This document shows positions 40,646 through 52,145 of a DNA stretch of 64,000 bases, in pieces. The translations under genes and the position numbers were made by a program. Every line of letters begins with the position of its first letter. Position 1 is the stretch's first letter. This DNA is from Styela clava (taxonomy: Eukaryota > Chordata > Ascidiacea > Stolidobranchia > Styelidae). The stretch lies in assembly GCF_964204865.1 (NCBI RefSeq), contig NC_135250.1, positions 10,168,001 through 10,232,000 on the forward strand, given 5' to 3'. The notes under the pieces were generated by a model. That model was given only the letters and a program-made list of their open reading frames with translations. It ran no database searches and was not told the origin of the DNA.

Positions 40646-41091
40646 CAGTACGGCACACTATACAAAACGGGTGACATTGTCCCGTTTCAGAGAAACCCAT
40701 TTTACAGATGATCGTACACCCATCCTTTGGGAGACGTCTGGACATTGTTGTCCCTCAATATCGGTAATAATACAGTATAATGAAGTTGAGCAAAATACTA
40801 CAAAAAAGCGCAATTTAGTAACGTCATCATTGAATCCCTTGGAAAAAGTTGATCCGATTTACCAAAGGAAAAAAATTTTCACCGTAGCATTCGAGAGTTT
40901 TTAGAAAAAAAAGAGCAATTTTGGTCATGTGACAGCCGCGATTAATTTAGATTATTATTGAGACGAGCATGGAGTGATATGAAGCATCTGACGTGGTCCC
41001 AGACGCCCCTCGTTTGTGAGACACATAGAGTGTTTGTTTTATTGAGCCAAATGGAGGGGAATTCTTGGAATTTGGATAGTGTGCTGTACTG
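40646..41091. mobile_element. Miniature TIR element
   Basis: CAGTACGGCACACTATACAA at 40646 and its near reverse complement ending GATAGTGTGCTGTACTG at 41091 form a terminal inverted repeat of about 22 bases. The 446-bp interior has no coding frame. I could not confirm a target duplication. Confidence 0.65.
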
Positions 41092-42452
41092 TTACAGTAT
41101 GCTGTATTTTACTATTCAATTTATGATTACATAGCCCCATTGACCCCACTTATATCAACTCCTGATATATATCAATGTATAAAATAGTCTATCAGAGGCA
41201 TTTAATGTATTCGGCTCCTCTGCTCACTCATCGCTACCAGGTTTTAAGAACATTCCACACTGGCAACTCAATGCAAGGCACAAATCATGAAAAGATGATC
41301 ATACTGTCATAGGAGAAAGGGATTCTGAACTCATCCAATCATCGATGCATGTCAGCTCAAATAGCTGAATAGCCACTGGTAAGTTTACTGGTTTATGATT
41401 TTATCCAAACAAAACATTATTAGGTTACAAAAACTTACAATTTAATCAAATAATGTTTTTTAGAGTGAATTCTAATTTACGAATATCTTACAAAACTCAA
41501 TTATCAGATTATAGCTTGCACAGAACACAGCAACCAAGGTATTTTTAAACCGTGCACTACTAGGAATAGGTACGGTACCGTACCATACATCAAAGCTGAA
41601 AATGGCCACAGGGATAGCTCGACAGTTAACAGCTGCTATGCATTACGATTACAGCATTACGGAAATTGAAATCAACACCACCAGACCACAGTCAGCAGTC
41701 CTGTCAGTACAGCCAGACAACTGAGACAAGGACAGTCATCAAGAAATAGCGATAAACTTTTCACTCTGTCATTGATGTCTGTAATTCAGTAATTCTGAGA
41801 TTGTGATGAATTTTTTATAATAGACTACTGTAATGTTATTAAAAAATGACACAATACTGTAATACGACAATAAAAGACACATACCATTGACATTTGAAAA
41901 TCTGTTTTTCTTAATGCTGTAATAAACTTCCACCTTCAATGATGATATTATCTTCGGAACCAAGACAAAATCCAATACCAGAATACGTATGCAAACCTTC
42001 TGCCCTTTGTCTGTCAGTCTGAGCGTGGGAATGTCACTTTCACTCTGTCGTGATTTACGTTTGAAATTGCTGTGCTTGTCCTTTCCGTACATAAAACTTG
42101 CGCAGATTTTGGTTTGCGAATTTGGAACTGACGCAAATAGACAAACCAACACAACTGTACGGTACCTACGGTACGTTAGCCAGATTTGGATGCGGTACCG
42201 CATTCCAGTGTCAACTTTTCCTCACTCAAAGGCAATGATAAGTCACCGTATAATTCCGCTAATTGCAAGACCGCATAAATGAGACAACTCTTTCTAACAC
42301 TACCGGTACCGTACGTAATAATCTGACATTTTTTGGCGTTTGCCTTCAAACTAACTAAATAGACGTATTTCAGTATTTGCGCGGTTGTACTTGTAGAACT
42401 TCGAGAGTTTTTTTGAGATGTCGTTGGATATCAGTAGTTGCTTTACCTGGCC

Positions 42453-42790
42453 TCGTTCGGGGAGGAAGGCGCGAGTTAGCGATGTGGCGTTAGGAATACA
42501 CTCACCAACGCACCTCTGATTACTCTGCGTGGGTTCGCAAGTTCGAATCCTATGCGGGGATGGTTATGTGCGAGAGGATTGCTGGACTCCTCGCCGCTGT
42601 AGGGTGGTTCACGTAACCGCTGGTCGGTTACGCCTTCCCCCACCATCAAGTCCATGCTTTCGAAAACAAATACCCGACATAGAATGATAACCGGACGAGA
42701 GGACGTGTTTCGCCAAACGGTTAAGCCTTCTTATCGACTTTCCACTCCCCGGGATAAATATGTAAATCCTATCGGCTATCTTCTCCTGGT
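42453..42790 (+). mobile_element. tRNA-derived SINE, full copy with tRNA-like head
   Basis: The head carries a pol III A-box-like GTTAGCGATGTGGC at 42475-42488 and a B-box GTTCGAATCC at 42541-42550, about 55 bases apart as in a tRNA. The body continues with GGGTGGTTCACGTAACC, CCCACCATCAAGTCCATGC and CCCGGGATAAATATG. Headless copies lie near 1.6, 8.2, 11.1, 16.9, 27.5 and 42.84 kb, which shows a dispersed family. The head does not fold as a complete tRNA by eye, so it is not called as a tRNA gene. Confidence 0.75.
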
Positions 42791-44496
42791 GGCTGGCTAC
42801 GCCCTTGCAGCGTTGATTTGAATACCGTGGGAGATGAATATGTAGCCTACGAGAGGATTGCTGGACTCATCTCTGTCGTGGGGTGGTTCACGTAACCACT
42901 GGTTGGTATAGGCCAGGGGTTGGCCAACCTGCCTTCGACTGAGATCGACTAAAATCCCGTAATACCTTGCGGTCGACTGATAGAGATCAACTCCTGGAGG
43001 TGCCAGAAACAAAGGCATACTGTATAATGTTTCACAATTCCTCCGATGACCCTCTCGCTTCGCCCGGAACTTCGTTTACACTAGAGATTCTCGGTCAGTG
43101 TTGTCCATAGTTTTAGCGCGGCCGGCCGTATTACACTATTTCCTAAGCTCTCGCCGCATAACCACTCTTGCACCTGCACATTTTTTTGCACATTTTATAT
43201 GTGGGAGCTACATAATGACCTTAATATTTAACTAATAATACGATCATCCCTATATTCTGCGTTACTCTGTTCGAGAAAAGTCGTAAATTGATGATATATA
43301 CTTCAAATATTACTTCAACCAACTTCATTACAACATATCCGTGTATAAGATCTGGTTATAAAGTTCAAACTATCCGCAAATATTTCTCCGCATAGAAAAC
43401 AGATCTGAATATTTTCCGATCTTGGGTCGCCATCTTTTGTTAACTGAGGCAATTGTAGAATGCTTTTGTCAGTAGCATAGACATGCATCGCATTTTTTTG
43501 CCAAATAGAATTTCAATGCCAATATGGAATTAAGTCCAAGCTTTGCGTTATTAGAGTTAAACCTTTAAACTTCCCATAGTTAGAGGTCCGCATACGACCT
43601 GTTCTGCTCTAGTCAATATATATGTGCAATCAGCGGGATTTTTTGAGCCAATAATTAAAAATACTGTAAATAATGGCGAAAGGGTTCAAACTCCGTTGCA
43701 TTGCGACTTCGCAGAATTGTCCAGAAACAGGATTGCGCATTAATAAAATTGACATTAAACTGGTTATTCTGACGTACCTGCTACTTTTACGAATATGAAT
43801 TTTGACACGCCAGAGAAGACAAAAATTGTCACAGTTAAATGCTTTATACCGACACAGCGATCGAGTTTGGTAAGAAGAAGATGAAGTTGAATCCCTGCTG
43901 CGGACAGGCCAAATTGATAACGGGGCCTTCTTCTTTCGGCCTTTTTAATTTGTGAGCGCCCATTGTCAAGCTCTTGAGAAAGCGTGAGAAGAAGACACTT
44001 TACGAGATGTCTGATGTGATGCGAAAAGAATTCTCTCTAATATTTTCGATATTAATTGAAAGTCAATTCCTCGTTTTACGGGAAATTTGAAACTTTACTA
44101 ACACGTTAAAAAGTGTCGAGGCAAATGGATCACCTTCTCCTGGCCCCATAAGATTAAAAAGTAATTTGAAAAAATAAATGTAATTGCTTCCCAGCGACTC
44201 CAATAGTATGAAAAAGGCTATTTTTTCTCAGCAACAACAAATACCCAAACAGCGGCAACAATAAAATAACAACAACAACAAGTATTAAAGCAATGCTATC
44301 TTATTTTAATATGAGTTCATGCAAACAAAAAGTACATTATATCATGAAATAAATGCGTAAAATTTAACTCATATATATCTATGAAAACCTTGAGTAGTAT
44401 TGTAATAGCGTATAATCTTACAATAGAGATCAGGCAGAAATATGACAAACGTCAATGAAAATCACTGCAAAGTTTTACATATTGAGTCCACGGCGC

Positions 44497-45765
44497 TCAT
44501 ATCTCATTTCTATGATTTTTGAGAAAGCTGATTACATCTTTCCAGCACTTTTCTTGTGTTGCTGCATGTTCTTCCAAAATACCTCCAAAATCAGTGGGAT
44601 GTTCCGGACTGATAGGATAGTAGGCAATGATGATAGGAGGAGTATATGGCGGACGAATAACATGCCCAGAGTTTTTGTATTGAATTATGTTGAATCTTGG
44701 CTGACGTGATGATAACTTGAATACCTGTTTCGTCAATTCGATTATTTCCATGTTACGATAGAGTTTGTCATTTTCAGAATAGCAAAAAAGAAAACTTGCT
44801 TTAGAGTCGTAAAACTCCGGTACATGAACCTTTAGATCTGACAAATGGGGAGTTTCGTGCACATCAATGTGATTCTGAATTCCCTCCAATAATTTAATCC
44901 GTTTTTTATTCATCGTAACTGATACCCAGGACTTGCTTTTGTATCTGATTGGTATTCCCAAGCTGGAGAAAACAGGGCCGTTTATATTGACGACTGTAGA
45001 AATTTTTGGAGAGAACTTAGCTACTGCCAAACCTAGGGTACCCCCATACGATGATCCAACAACAGAAATGTCATACTGGCGAACTCTCGTGTGACTGGAA
45101 AGAAAATCAACCGCTTCCTCTAAGTAGTCTATATCCCCATAATCCAATGTTTCTGGTCGATTGGGGCATCCATATAAACCGAGGGCAAGAACAACAAAGC
45201 CATGGTTGGCTAAAAGAGATGCTCGGTGTTCGTATATGCCAGGCATTGCTCCTTCAATATCCAAAACAGCGGGTAAAACTTCGCCTCCGCGAGGAATAAA
45301 CAACGTACCACTAATTGTACTGCTTACATGTCGCAAAGGGATGCGTTCAACTGAGGAATCACAATATACGCGGCAAATTGTAGTTTCTGTAATGCATTCG
45401 CTGTCAAAGATATCTTGCTCGCTCAAATGATTTTCAAATAATTTGAGTACTATTTTTGCAGGGATAGTTACGTCAGTTTTTGACAATACCGCATAAGACT
45501 TTTTTGGGTTTACGGGTCTCTTCATAGCCCAGAACAAACCCATTTTCTGAATTCCGTTATAACTACCTCCTACGGCAGGATCTTTCTCCAAATCTATATC
45601 ACCATACTTGCTCGCAACGTAGTGCGCATATGCATGAAACAAATATCCACGATCACTTATTTCAAGTGACTGGATTGTTATTGATTGACTTGGAGGCAAC
45701 CCATGAATTTGTATTCTTATTGATTCACCAGCAAAAGACGTCACAGGCGCAATAATTGTAGCCAT
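44497..45765 (-). CDS. Type-I acyl-CoA thioesterase / BAAT family
   Basis: The protein has 422 residues in one exon, the usual length for ACOT1/2/4/6 and BAAT (about 420). It hydrolyses acyl-CoA or transfers the acyl group to an amino acid. The N-terminal half is the beta-sandwich thioesterase domain, with the family block DPAVGGSYNGIQKMGLFWAM at about 62-81. The C-terminal alpha/beta hydrolase domain (about 155-418) shows GSSYGG with nucleophile Ser239, Asp333 in SENDK, and His368 in NSGHVIRPPY. A Ser nucleophile fits a thioesterase; mammalian BAAT uses Cys. The protein ends RNEI, so the peroxisomal PTS1 seen in some relatives (SKL-type) is absent, and I see no clear mitochondrial presequence; the likely site is cytosolic. 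The start ATG has GAGAA before it and G after it. No operon partner. Confidence 0.92.
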   Translation of the reverse strand: MATIIAPVTSFAGESIRIQIHGLPPSQSITIQSLEISDRGYLFHAYAHYVASKYGDIDLEKDPAVGGSYNGIQKMGLFWAMKRPVNPKKSYAVLSKTDVTIPAKIVLKLFENHLSEQDIFDSECITETTICRVYCDSSVERIPLRHVSSTISGTLFIPRGGEVLPAVLDIEGAMPGIYEHRASLLANHGFVVLALGLYGCPNRPETLDYGDIDYLEEAVDFLSSHTRVRQYDISVVGSSYGGTLGLAVAKFSPKISTVVNINGPVFSSLGIPIRYKSKSWVSVTMNKKRIKLLEGIQNHIDVHETPHLSDLKVHVPEFYDSKASFLFCYSENDKLYRNMEIIELTKQVFKLSSRQPRFNIIQYKNSGHVIRPPYTPPIIIAYYPISPEHPTDFGGILEEHAATQEKCWKDVISFLKNHRNEI

Positions 45766-45975
45766 TTCTCGAGAGAAAATGGTTCAATGCTGTTTTCCTT
45801 AAAATTTATTATCAAATCTTTGAACCCTGAAAGCCGCTATAGCGGTTTTCCAGAGAAAGTCTTCTGACGCTGAAAGCCGCTTTTAATTTCTTTTGTTTTT
45901 TTGAAGATTTACGTATTCGAGTCGCCTCCGATCCTAAAAAAACAGTATAATTAATTAATACTTTCTACATCTTTT

Positions 45976-46041
45976 CACGACCCACTAAGATTCCTTTTGC
46001 GACCCACCAGTGGGTCGCGACCCATAGTTTGGGAACCGCTG
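45976..46041 (-). repeat. hAT-type terminal fragment
   Basis: Read on the minus strand it begins CAGCGGTTCCCAAACTATGG, then has GGTCGCGACCC and a GTGGGTCGC block, the form of a hAT 5' end. I cannot find its partner end nearby, so it is a solo end or an eroded copy. Confidence 0.5.
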
Positions 46042-46090
46042 ACATAACACATTTACGCCGTTACGCAGCGACGTTAAGCAATTACGTCGG

Positions 46091-46456
46091 CACGTAGCAC
46101 GTTTACGTTCCCTTCGAAAAACACTTTCCCCCGCATGCTCGTAACGTCATTTACTTAAGTTCGTACTCGTGTAGCGACTAACGACTTGTAAACGATACAT
46201 GGGGGAATTTACGCATTCCATCCAGCCTCAAAATCTGTTCGACTAAAACACGCAATATGCAGTGTTATTATTGCACGTAGCACGTTTACGTTCCCTACGA
46301 AAAACACTTTCCCCCGCATGCTCGTAACGTCATTTACTTAAGTTCGTACTCGTGTAGCGACTAACGACTTGTAAACGATACATGGGGGAATTTACGCATT
46401 CCATCCAGCCTCAAAATCTGTTCGACTAAAACACGCAATATGCAGTGTTATTATTG
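46091..46456 (+). repeat. Recent 183-bp tandem duplication
   Basis: Copies at 46091-46273 and 46274-46456 both start CACGTAGCACGTTTACG and end GCAGTGTTATTATTG. By eye they differ at one base (CCTTCG against CCTACG). The unit is rich in ACGT and TACG words, unlike the AT-rich surroundings. Confidence 0.9.
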
Positions 46457-47807
46457 CCGTTTCAATAGCATAAAGAACGGAATGATGGAACATATCGATG
46501 GATGCATTGTTTAGCGCCAATGCTGGACTTTATTGTGCCATATTTTCTTCTTCCGATAGATGAATACTATCCAATATTTCATCTGGACAACGCTTCCGTT
46601 TAAAACCCATTGTAAATATAGCGATATCAGGAATGTAGCGTATATGCAGTAATTTCGAAAATCGAATGAGGCCGCAAAATGTAAAACACTGACCCGGTGC
46701 TACTGGTGCCACCATGTCTTTCGCGTTCCCGTTATCAGTTTTTTATTATTCAATTTTCATGATACCCAGCGGTGAAGAATTAGCCTTGATGTTTCCAGCG
46801 GAACCTCATAAATGCATGAGGACCAAATATTTCACTTTGGCCATTCATTTTCGTCCCATATTCAAATAATTAACGTATATAAAATGGCCTTTATATTTTA
46901 GCAATTTCACTATGTTCGATCAAGATTCCTCTGAATATATAGGTTTCGTCTGTGGCCGAGGATATGAAACTGATGCAATGATGGCACAATCTGAACTCAA
47001 GCTGTGAACGACCAGATGTGCAATCGCGCAATCTATCTCACGCAATACGTTATACACGAAACGTTGTTATCGCGACTATGTCGTCGTCGCCCTTTGCGTC
47101 GTTACGCAAACTTGGCGTCAAAATAGTTGATCAATTTTGTTCACAAACCATTGGAATCGATAGTACAAATTCTGCAATAAAATGAGTTATGCGTATGTTA
47201 AGAAAGTCATTCGTATATTCCCCGAAAGGTAATTTTGTATACTTTTCAAAATTTTACATATATTGATGATACATTTCTAAAAAGGTATCAAATCCTACCA
47301 AAATACAAAAAATTAGTAGATGGGACTAAAAATAGGCTTACACATCTCATCGAAACATCTCGTAAAAAATAATGCCAATTAAAAATAAAAGACTAGATAA
47401 GCTTTTATATGACATATTACAGACCATCTGATATCTAATGGTTTAGAAGTTATGTTGATTTAAAAGTAGAGATATTGCAATTTTTACCGCGTCAAATCGA
47501 TGCGATGCAGTGGGAGATCAGGGTGAGAGAGTAGCGTCGTTTTGGGGATTCAGAGTTCAAGGGGGTTAAACTTAGTAATTCACAATTCAATGAATTACAA
47601 TCGACTTGTTCACTCTATACTAAAAGATGATTTAAACTCGTGAGTAATTTAGAACCACCATCATCTGTGTATATTATACAAACATATGAACATGAAAGCA
47701 TTAGTCCAATAGATGCTATAAGAAAACACACACGTCACAAAATATGACAAGCGGGTTGCATTTACTTAAATCAATATTTAAATTCAGATTTTCAAGCTTG
47801 CTATAAA

Positions 47808-47832
47808 ATTATATATATATATATATATATAT
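47808..47832 (+). repeat. TA microsatellite
   Basis: Uninterrupted TA dinucleotide run of about 12 units. Confidence 0.9.
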
Positions 47833-48725
47833 CAACTCATCATTCTGAAAATAATTTGAACGTGGAAAGGTCACTCTAATATACGATATCCGGTAATGGG
47901 CTCATGTCTCAATACGGTCCGATGAAGATTGGGAAAAAATCGCAAAATCAACGGAAACATAAACCATTTTATTCTATATGCTTTTGGGATGTTTGGATCG
48001 ATATGCGCATAATGCATGAACACTTTCCTATGAATATATATAGATAACTACATTATGTGATTTCAGAATTGGGTTGCCAACTTTGACAAACTTCAATAAA
48101 AAACACTAAGGATCTTAAGTTTCAAATTAAATAATTGCTTATAATGGAGACATACACCACGATGATTAAATGACTTAATTTCTTAGTTCTGTGATGATGT
48201 TACCTATGCATTGCAATGATTTGCCATTGGAAGAATTATGATTATTATTTATTATTGTTCCTGAGTTCAACAGCCCATTGGCCTATCTATTCTATCTTGT
48301 ATTATATTTCGGCATTCAGTCGAAACAAAATTTATAATTCATTTATTTTCGAGTTTGAAACTGGCATGACTAAATAATGCTGCATCTTTTTGAACAAAAA
48401 TGATCTTAAGGACTGAATTTCCTACTTAGATCATTTTCAAACTGACATAATCTAGCTTGACATGGCATTTATAGGATAAGTTCCTCAACTCTATCATTTA
48501 GATGGAGTTGAGTTATGAATTATTTTTCCATATTCGTTGTTGCTCGTCATGTTAGTATTCTTTTCTTCTTAGTATTAATGTTGCCATAGTGATCAATTGA
48601 AAATCTATCTGTTTACATATAGTATATTTTATTACTGGCTCAAATAGTATGTTAGTAATTCCAGTAAGCTGCATTTAATCTTTTGTCATTTTTACCACAT
48701 TTTTCTAGCCCACCATTCACTGATA

Positions 48726-48730
48726 TACAG

Positions 48731-48757
<27 letters not shown>
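48726..48757 (+). repeat. TA microsatellite
   Basis: TA dinucleotide run of about 15 units following CAG. Confidence 0.9.
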
Positions 48758-48762
<5 letters not shown>

Positions 48763-49302
48763 CGAATGTTTGTATATATTATTATTGTTTACTATCATCT
48801 AAAGCCGATGGAATTTTATTGTGCAAATGAGTTCTCAACAAAACATGCCCTCCCCAATATGAAGTTTTCTGTGATTATATCAAAGTTGTTAAAGTATATA
48901 TTATTTGACAGACCAACTTTTATTATAGTCATTTTCAATGTGAACCTTAATCACATCAGCAAATAAGGCGGAAGTTGACCTCGATGATGGCATGGCTGCA
49001 TCGCTCGATCTTGTCCATACCAAGGCAATGTTTATTTCTGTTACATTTTTTTCGTATTGATTTTGGTTGACAAAATAATAAATCTCTCTCTCTCTTCTCT
49101 ATACGGAACCAGGTTCTGTGGATGGGATCAGTATTGTACTTGATCAAAGTGTAGTATAATATTTATACAATTTTACACATGCCCCTGAACTATACAATAA
49201 ATCTGATGTAAAGTGTCGAATAGTAGAAAGGAAAAAAAAACTTTAATCCGTTGACTCAGTTTCTGTCTTTATTTTATAATTTCATATTGTGATAATCCAT
49301 AT

Positions 49303-49645
49303 AGTCCAGCGGATAAGAGGTGAAATCATGCACTTTTGGATGCAAGCATGAAACTTGGCACACATGTACAGTAGCATCCCCTGATCAATTTTGGATATAA
49401 TGCCATCCAAGAAAATACCCCGTTGCCATGGAAACGAGGCATCATTCGTATTGCTATAAAAGTGAAAGAAACATTACTTTAGGAAAGGATATTTTCAAGA
49501 TAAGTAAACCGGTGTGTATTAAAGAAGTAAAGAATATGATCAGAAGTGCATTTTGACAATTGCCCTTGATAACAGAATACCTGGTTACCATGGAAACGAG
49601 GTATCGTTATCGACCAATCACGATTATTAATCGCACAACCTGAAC
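49303..49645 (+). repeat. Left terminal inverted repeat of the MULE
   Basis: Shares AGTCCAGCGGATAAGA, CACTTTTGGATGCAAGCATG, TTGCCATGGAAACGAGGCAT and TACCATGGAAACGAGGTATC, in this order, with the reverse complement of 61015-61367. Roughly 85% identical by eye. The motif CCATGGAAACGAGG occurs twice in each arm. Confidence 0.9.
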
Positions 49646-50124
49646 CTGACTTAGAAGGGCAATATAGATATTTACTATTTTCACACGACACATATAGCCA
49701 ACGGCAATATATGGAAGAGTAGAATGTTCCTAAAAGTTTGTTCCAAGTATCGAATTTAATTAGGCAATTTATTTCATGCATTATAAGTGCTTTGTTTGAA
49801 GTATATATCCAAATAGTAAAATTGCCCCCACTAGTTATTGGGGAGTCTTTGTGGAATATATTTTGGGGAAATATAATTATTTCAATCGTTTTTCTATTTA
49901 TTCTTCATTGTAGCACTTACATAAGGCGACGTTAAATCTATTTCACAAGAATCAAGATTCCAGCCGAGTTTGAGCTGGAATGTAATGCAAGTCCGTCTTC
50001 CACAGATTATCTGGCTGAGATACTCCATGCCAGAGTTATGAGAATGAATTTATCTTCATTAATATATATGATGACGATATGATAGCTCCAAGATAACAAT
50101 AATCCGTCAGTTATGAGATATATA

Positions 50125-51440
50125 CCGTATTTCCCGGCGAATAAGTCGCTTTCCTAGACCCACATTTTTGGCCTGATTTTGGGGTGGTCGTCTTATTAGG
50201 CGAGTATGATCATTTTCATTTTTTTGGTGTCGCCCTATTATTAAATCCGGACAATAAAATACCTTCGGCGATAGCATCTCCCTCTCATCAGGTTAGTTTA
50301 AATAAATCGACATTCTCGCGCTATGAATCTGGAATTTCAATGCTGTGATTATCATATTTGAAGTTGCCGTGTGGCTATCACCGATACACGTGGGCTTGCA
50401 ATTTGTGAAAATCGTCAATTGTTTTTGTCATCGTGATGTCTTATTTGAGCCGTGAACATCTTTCATTTCAGCATTCATTCTCCCTAAGTCAGAAATTTGC
50501 AGCGAGGACAACGATAATTACTTTATTGCTCTCAAGCAACCGTGGCACTTGTGTTGCGAGAAACGAGTTATCACATGAGACAAATAAAGGAGTGAATATG
50601 TGGCCCAAATTTTCTTTACTACATTATAATGTGTGACAGCAGGCTAAGATAAATAAAGAGTGAATACATGACCCAAATTTTCTGATTTAAAAGCGGCATA
50701 ATAAAATACTAAAAATAAAACGGAAACACCATTTAAATTTTATTCTAGGATGGCCCGTGACGGTTAAAGATGATTTTTAGGCCTTGCAAATCACAATAAC
50801 ATTTTTTGTTCTACAATTACCGACAGGGCCATACGAGACTATGCTATGTGTTTATAACACCGTGATTGCGGTAATGTAAAGTATATTTAATTCATTATTT
50901 CGACATAAATTTTACTCAGTGGGATACTATCGCTGACTTAAGGTTTTTTCCTACCGTAAAACCCTCAAAAACAACATATATATCCCAATGAAATCAATGA
51001 AGCAATACATTTCGTTTTGTGGAGGTTCCGTGGTGATGAATATGTATGTTCCATATAAACACTTTATATGTATATTTATTCATAAAAACTAAATATAATC
51101 AGGTAGTTTATCTCACATTATAATTTCCGCAGATTGTCGTGTTATGTTAGATCGGTAATGTTCTTGTATGGCGGACGCAATCGCGAGTTGAACACAATTA
51201 GATTGAAATTGGAAGACAGTTTGAATTCCCGTAGTTGTTATGGATTGAATATTACGCTACAAGAAAAAGTCATTATAGGTTATTTTAACCAATGCACTAA
51301 CGCGGCGACCGCTCAAAAGGCATTGCATGGTAATTTAATATCCCGATGTTGATGCGATTATATGCAAAAACCTATTTTTTCGGGCTCAAAAACGGGCCTG
51401 GTCTTATTCGCCAGGTAGACTTATTCACCGGGAAATACGG
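50125..51440. mobile_element. TA-flanked TIR element inside the MULE left arm
   Basis: TA at 50123-50124 and 51441-51442 flank ends that begin CCGTATTTCCCGG on both sides, with 22 of 23 terminal bases matching as an inverted repeat through AATAAGTC. A TA duplication fits the Tc1/mariner group by established rules, but the 1.3-kb interior has no transposase. It explains why the left-arm spacer is longer than the right-arm one. A related end, CTACCGTGTTTCACC, occurs alone at 3438. Confidence 0.8.
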
Positions 51441-51610
51441 TATTTTATATTTTCACCAGCTTTATGTGGCTATGAGTTTGAAAATATACCATTGGCAAAG
51501 GCAGTTGTTGAGCACAAAAGGAATTAAATTTTGAAAGTGAATGTAGCTTAATTTGTGATTCATGACAATATCATGAATACTTCCAGCACGTGTCTATCAC
51601 GGTGACAGCA

Positions 51611-52145
51611 CATTTGAACCTACGTACATTTGAACCCGTACATCTGAACCCGTAATTTGAACCCAGGACAATTGCACCTGTATACTATTGCACCTATGGA
51701 CATTTGCACCTACGGACATTTGAACCCATACATTTCCACCCATGGATTTTAGCACCCGCATATAGATTGAACCCGCGGACATTTGAACCCGTGTACGTTT
51801 GCACCCGCGGACATTTAAACCCGTGTACGTTTGCACCCGCGTACATTTGAACCCATGTACATTTGCACCCGCGGACATTTGAACCCGTGTACGTTTGCAC
51901 CCGCGTACATTTGAACCCATGTACATTTGGACCCGCGGACATTTGAACCCGTGTGCGTTTGCACCCGCGTACATTTGAACCCATGTACATTTGCACCCGC
52001 GGACATTTGAACCCATGTACATTTGAACCCACGAACATTTGAACCCGCGTACATTTGAACCTACATACATTTACACCCGCGTACAATTGTACCCACAGAC
52101 ATTTGCACCCATGAACATCTACACTTATGGGCATTTGCATTTACG
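51611..52145 (-). repeat. 16-bp minisatellite array, left arm
   Basis: About 33 units on the minus strand of the form GGTTCAAATGTACGCG, with GGTG replacing GGTT in many units. It is the mirror of 60128-60725; the outer edges match unit by unit, including AGGTGCAATAGTATACAGGT-type irregular units. Because 16 is not a multiple of three, all three sense frames stay open and give the same 16-residue repeat (GFKC..VQMYAG.NVR type). I treat these frames as non-coding. Confidence 0.9.

Larger units (their letters stand above)
38071..44496. other. Intergenic region between RNF10 and the thioesterase
   Basis: No gene is supported. It holds miniature elements at 39.54-39.83 and 40.65-41.09 kb, a cluster of GGTACC/GTACGG palindromic words at 41.57-42.31 kb, a full SINE at 42.45-42.79 kb followed by a partial one at 42.84-42.91 kb, and a lone hAT-type end (CAGGGGTTGGCCAACCTG) at 42.91 kb. 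The overlapping frames at 41769-42203 (minus) and 41989-42282 (plus) are unrecognised. Confidence 0.6.
46457..49302. other. Intergenic region left of the transposon complex
   Basis: No gene is supported. It includes a CG-rich stretch at 47.03-47.12 kb and two TA microsatellites. Short open frames at 46530-46715 and 48766-48966 are unrecognised. Confidence 0.6.

Noticed and set aside
41769..42203. 144-residue minus-strand open frame overlapping a plus-strand frame
   Set aside because: No recognisable domain, and it crosses the GGTACC-rich cluster.
42453..42560. A tRNA gene with A and B boxes
   Set aside because: It is followed by a dispersed repeat body and does not fold into a clean cloverleaf by eye, so it is a SINE head.
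51597..52140. Long cysteine- and valine-rich open frames on the minus strand (and their mirrors at 60.1-60.8 kb)
   Set aside because: They are the three-frame translation of a 16-bp minisatellite in the transposon arms, with no start context or splice support.
51611..52145. CRISPR-like array
   Set aside because: The units are contiguous 16-bp repeats without unique spacers, in an animal genome.
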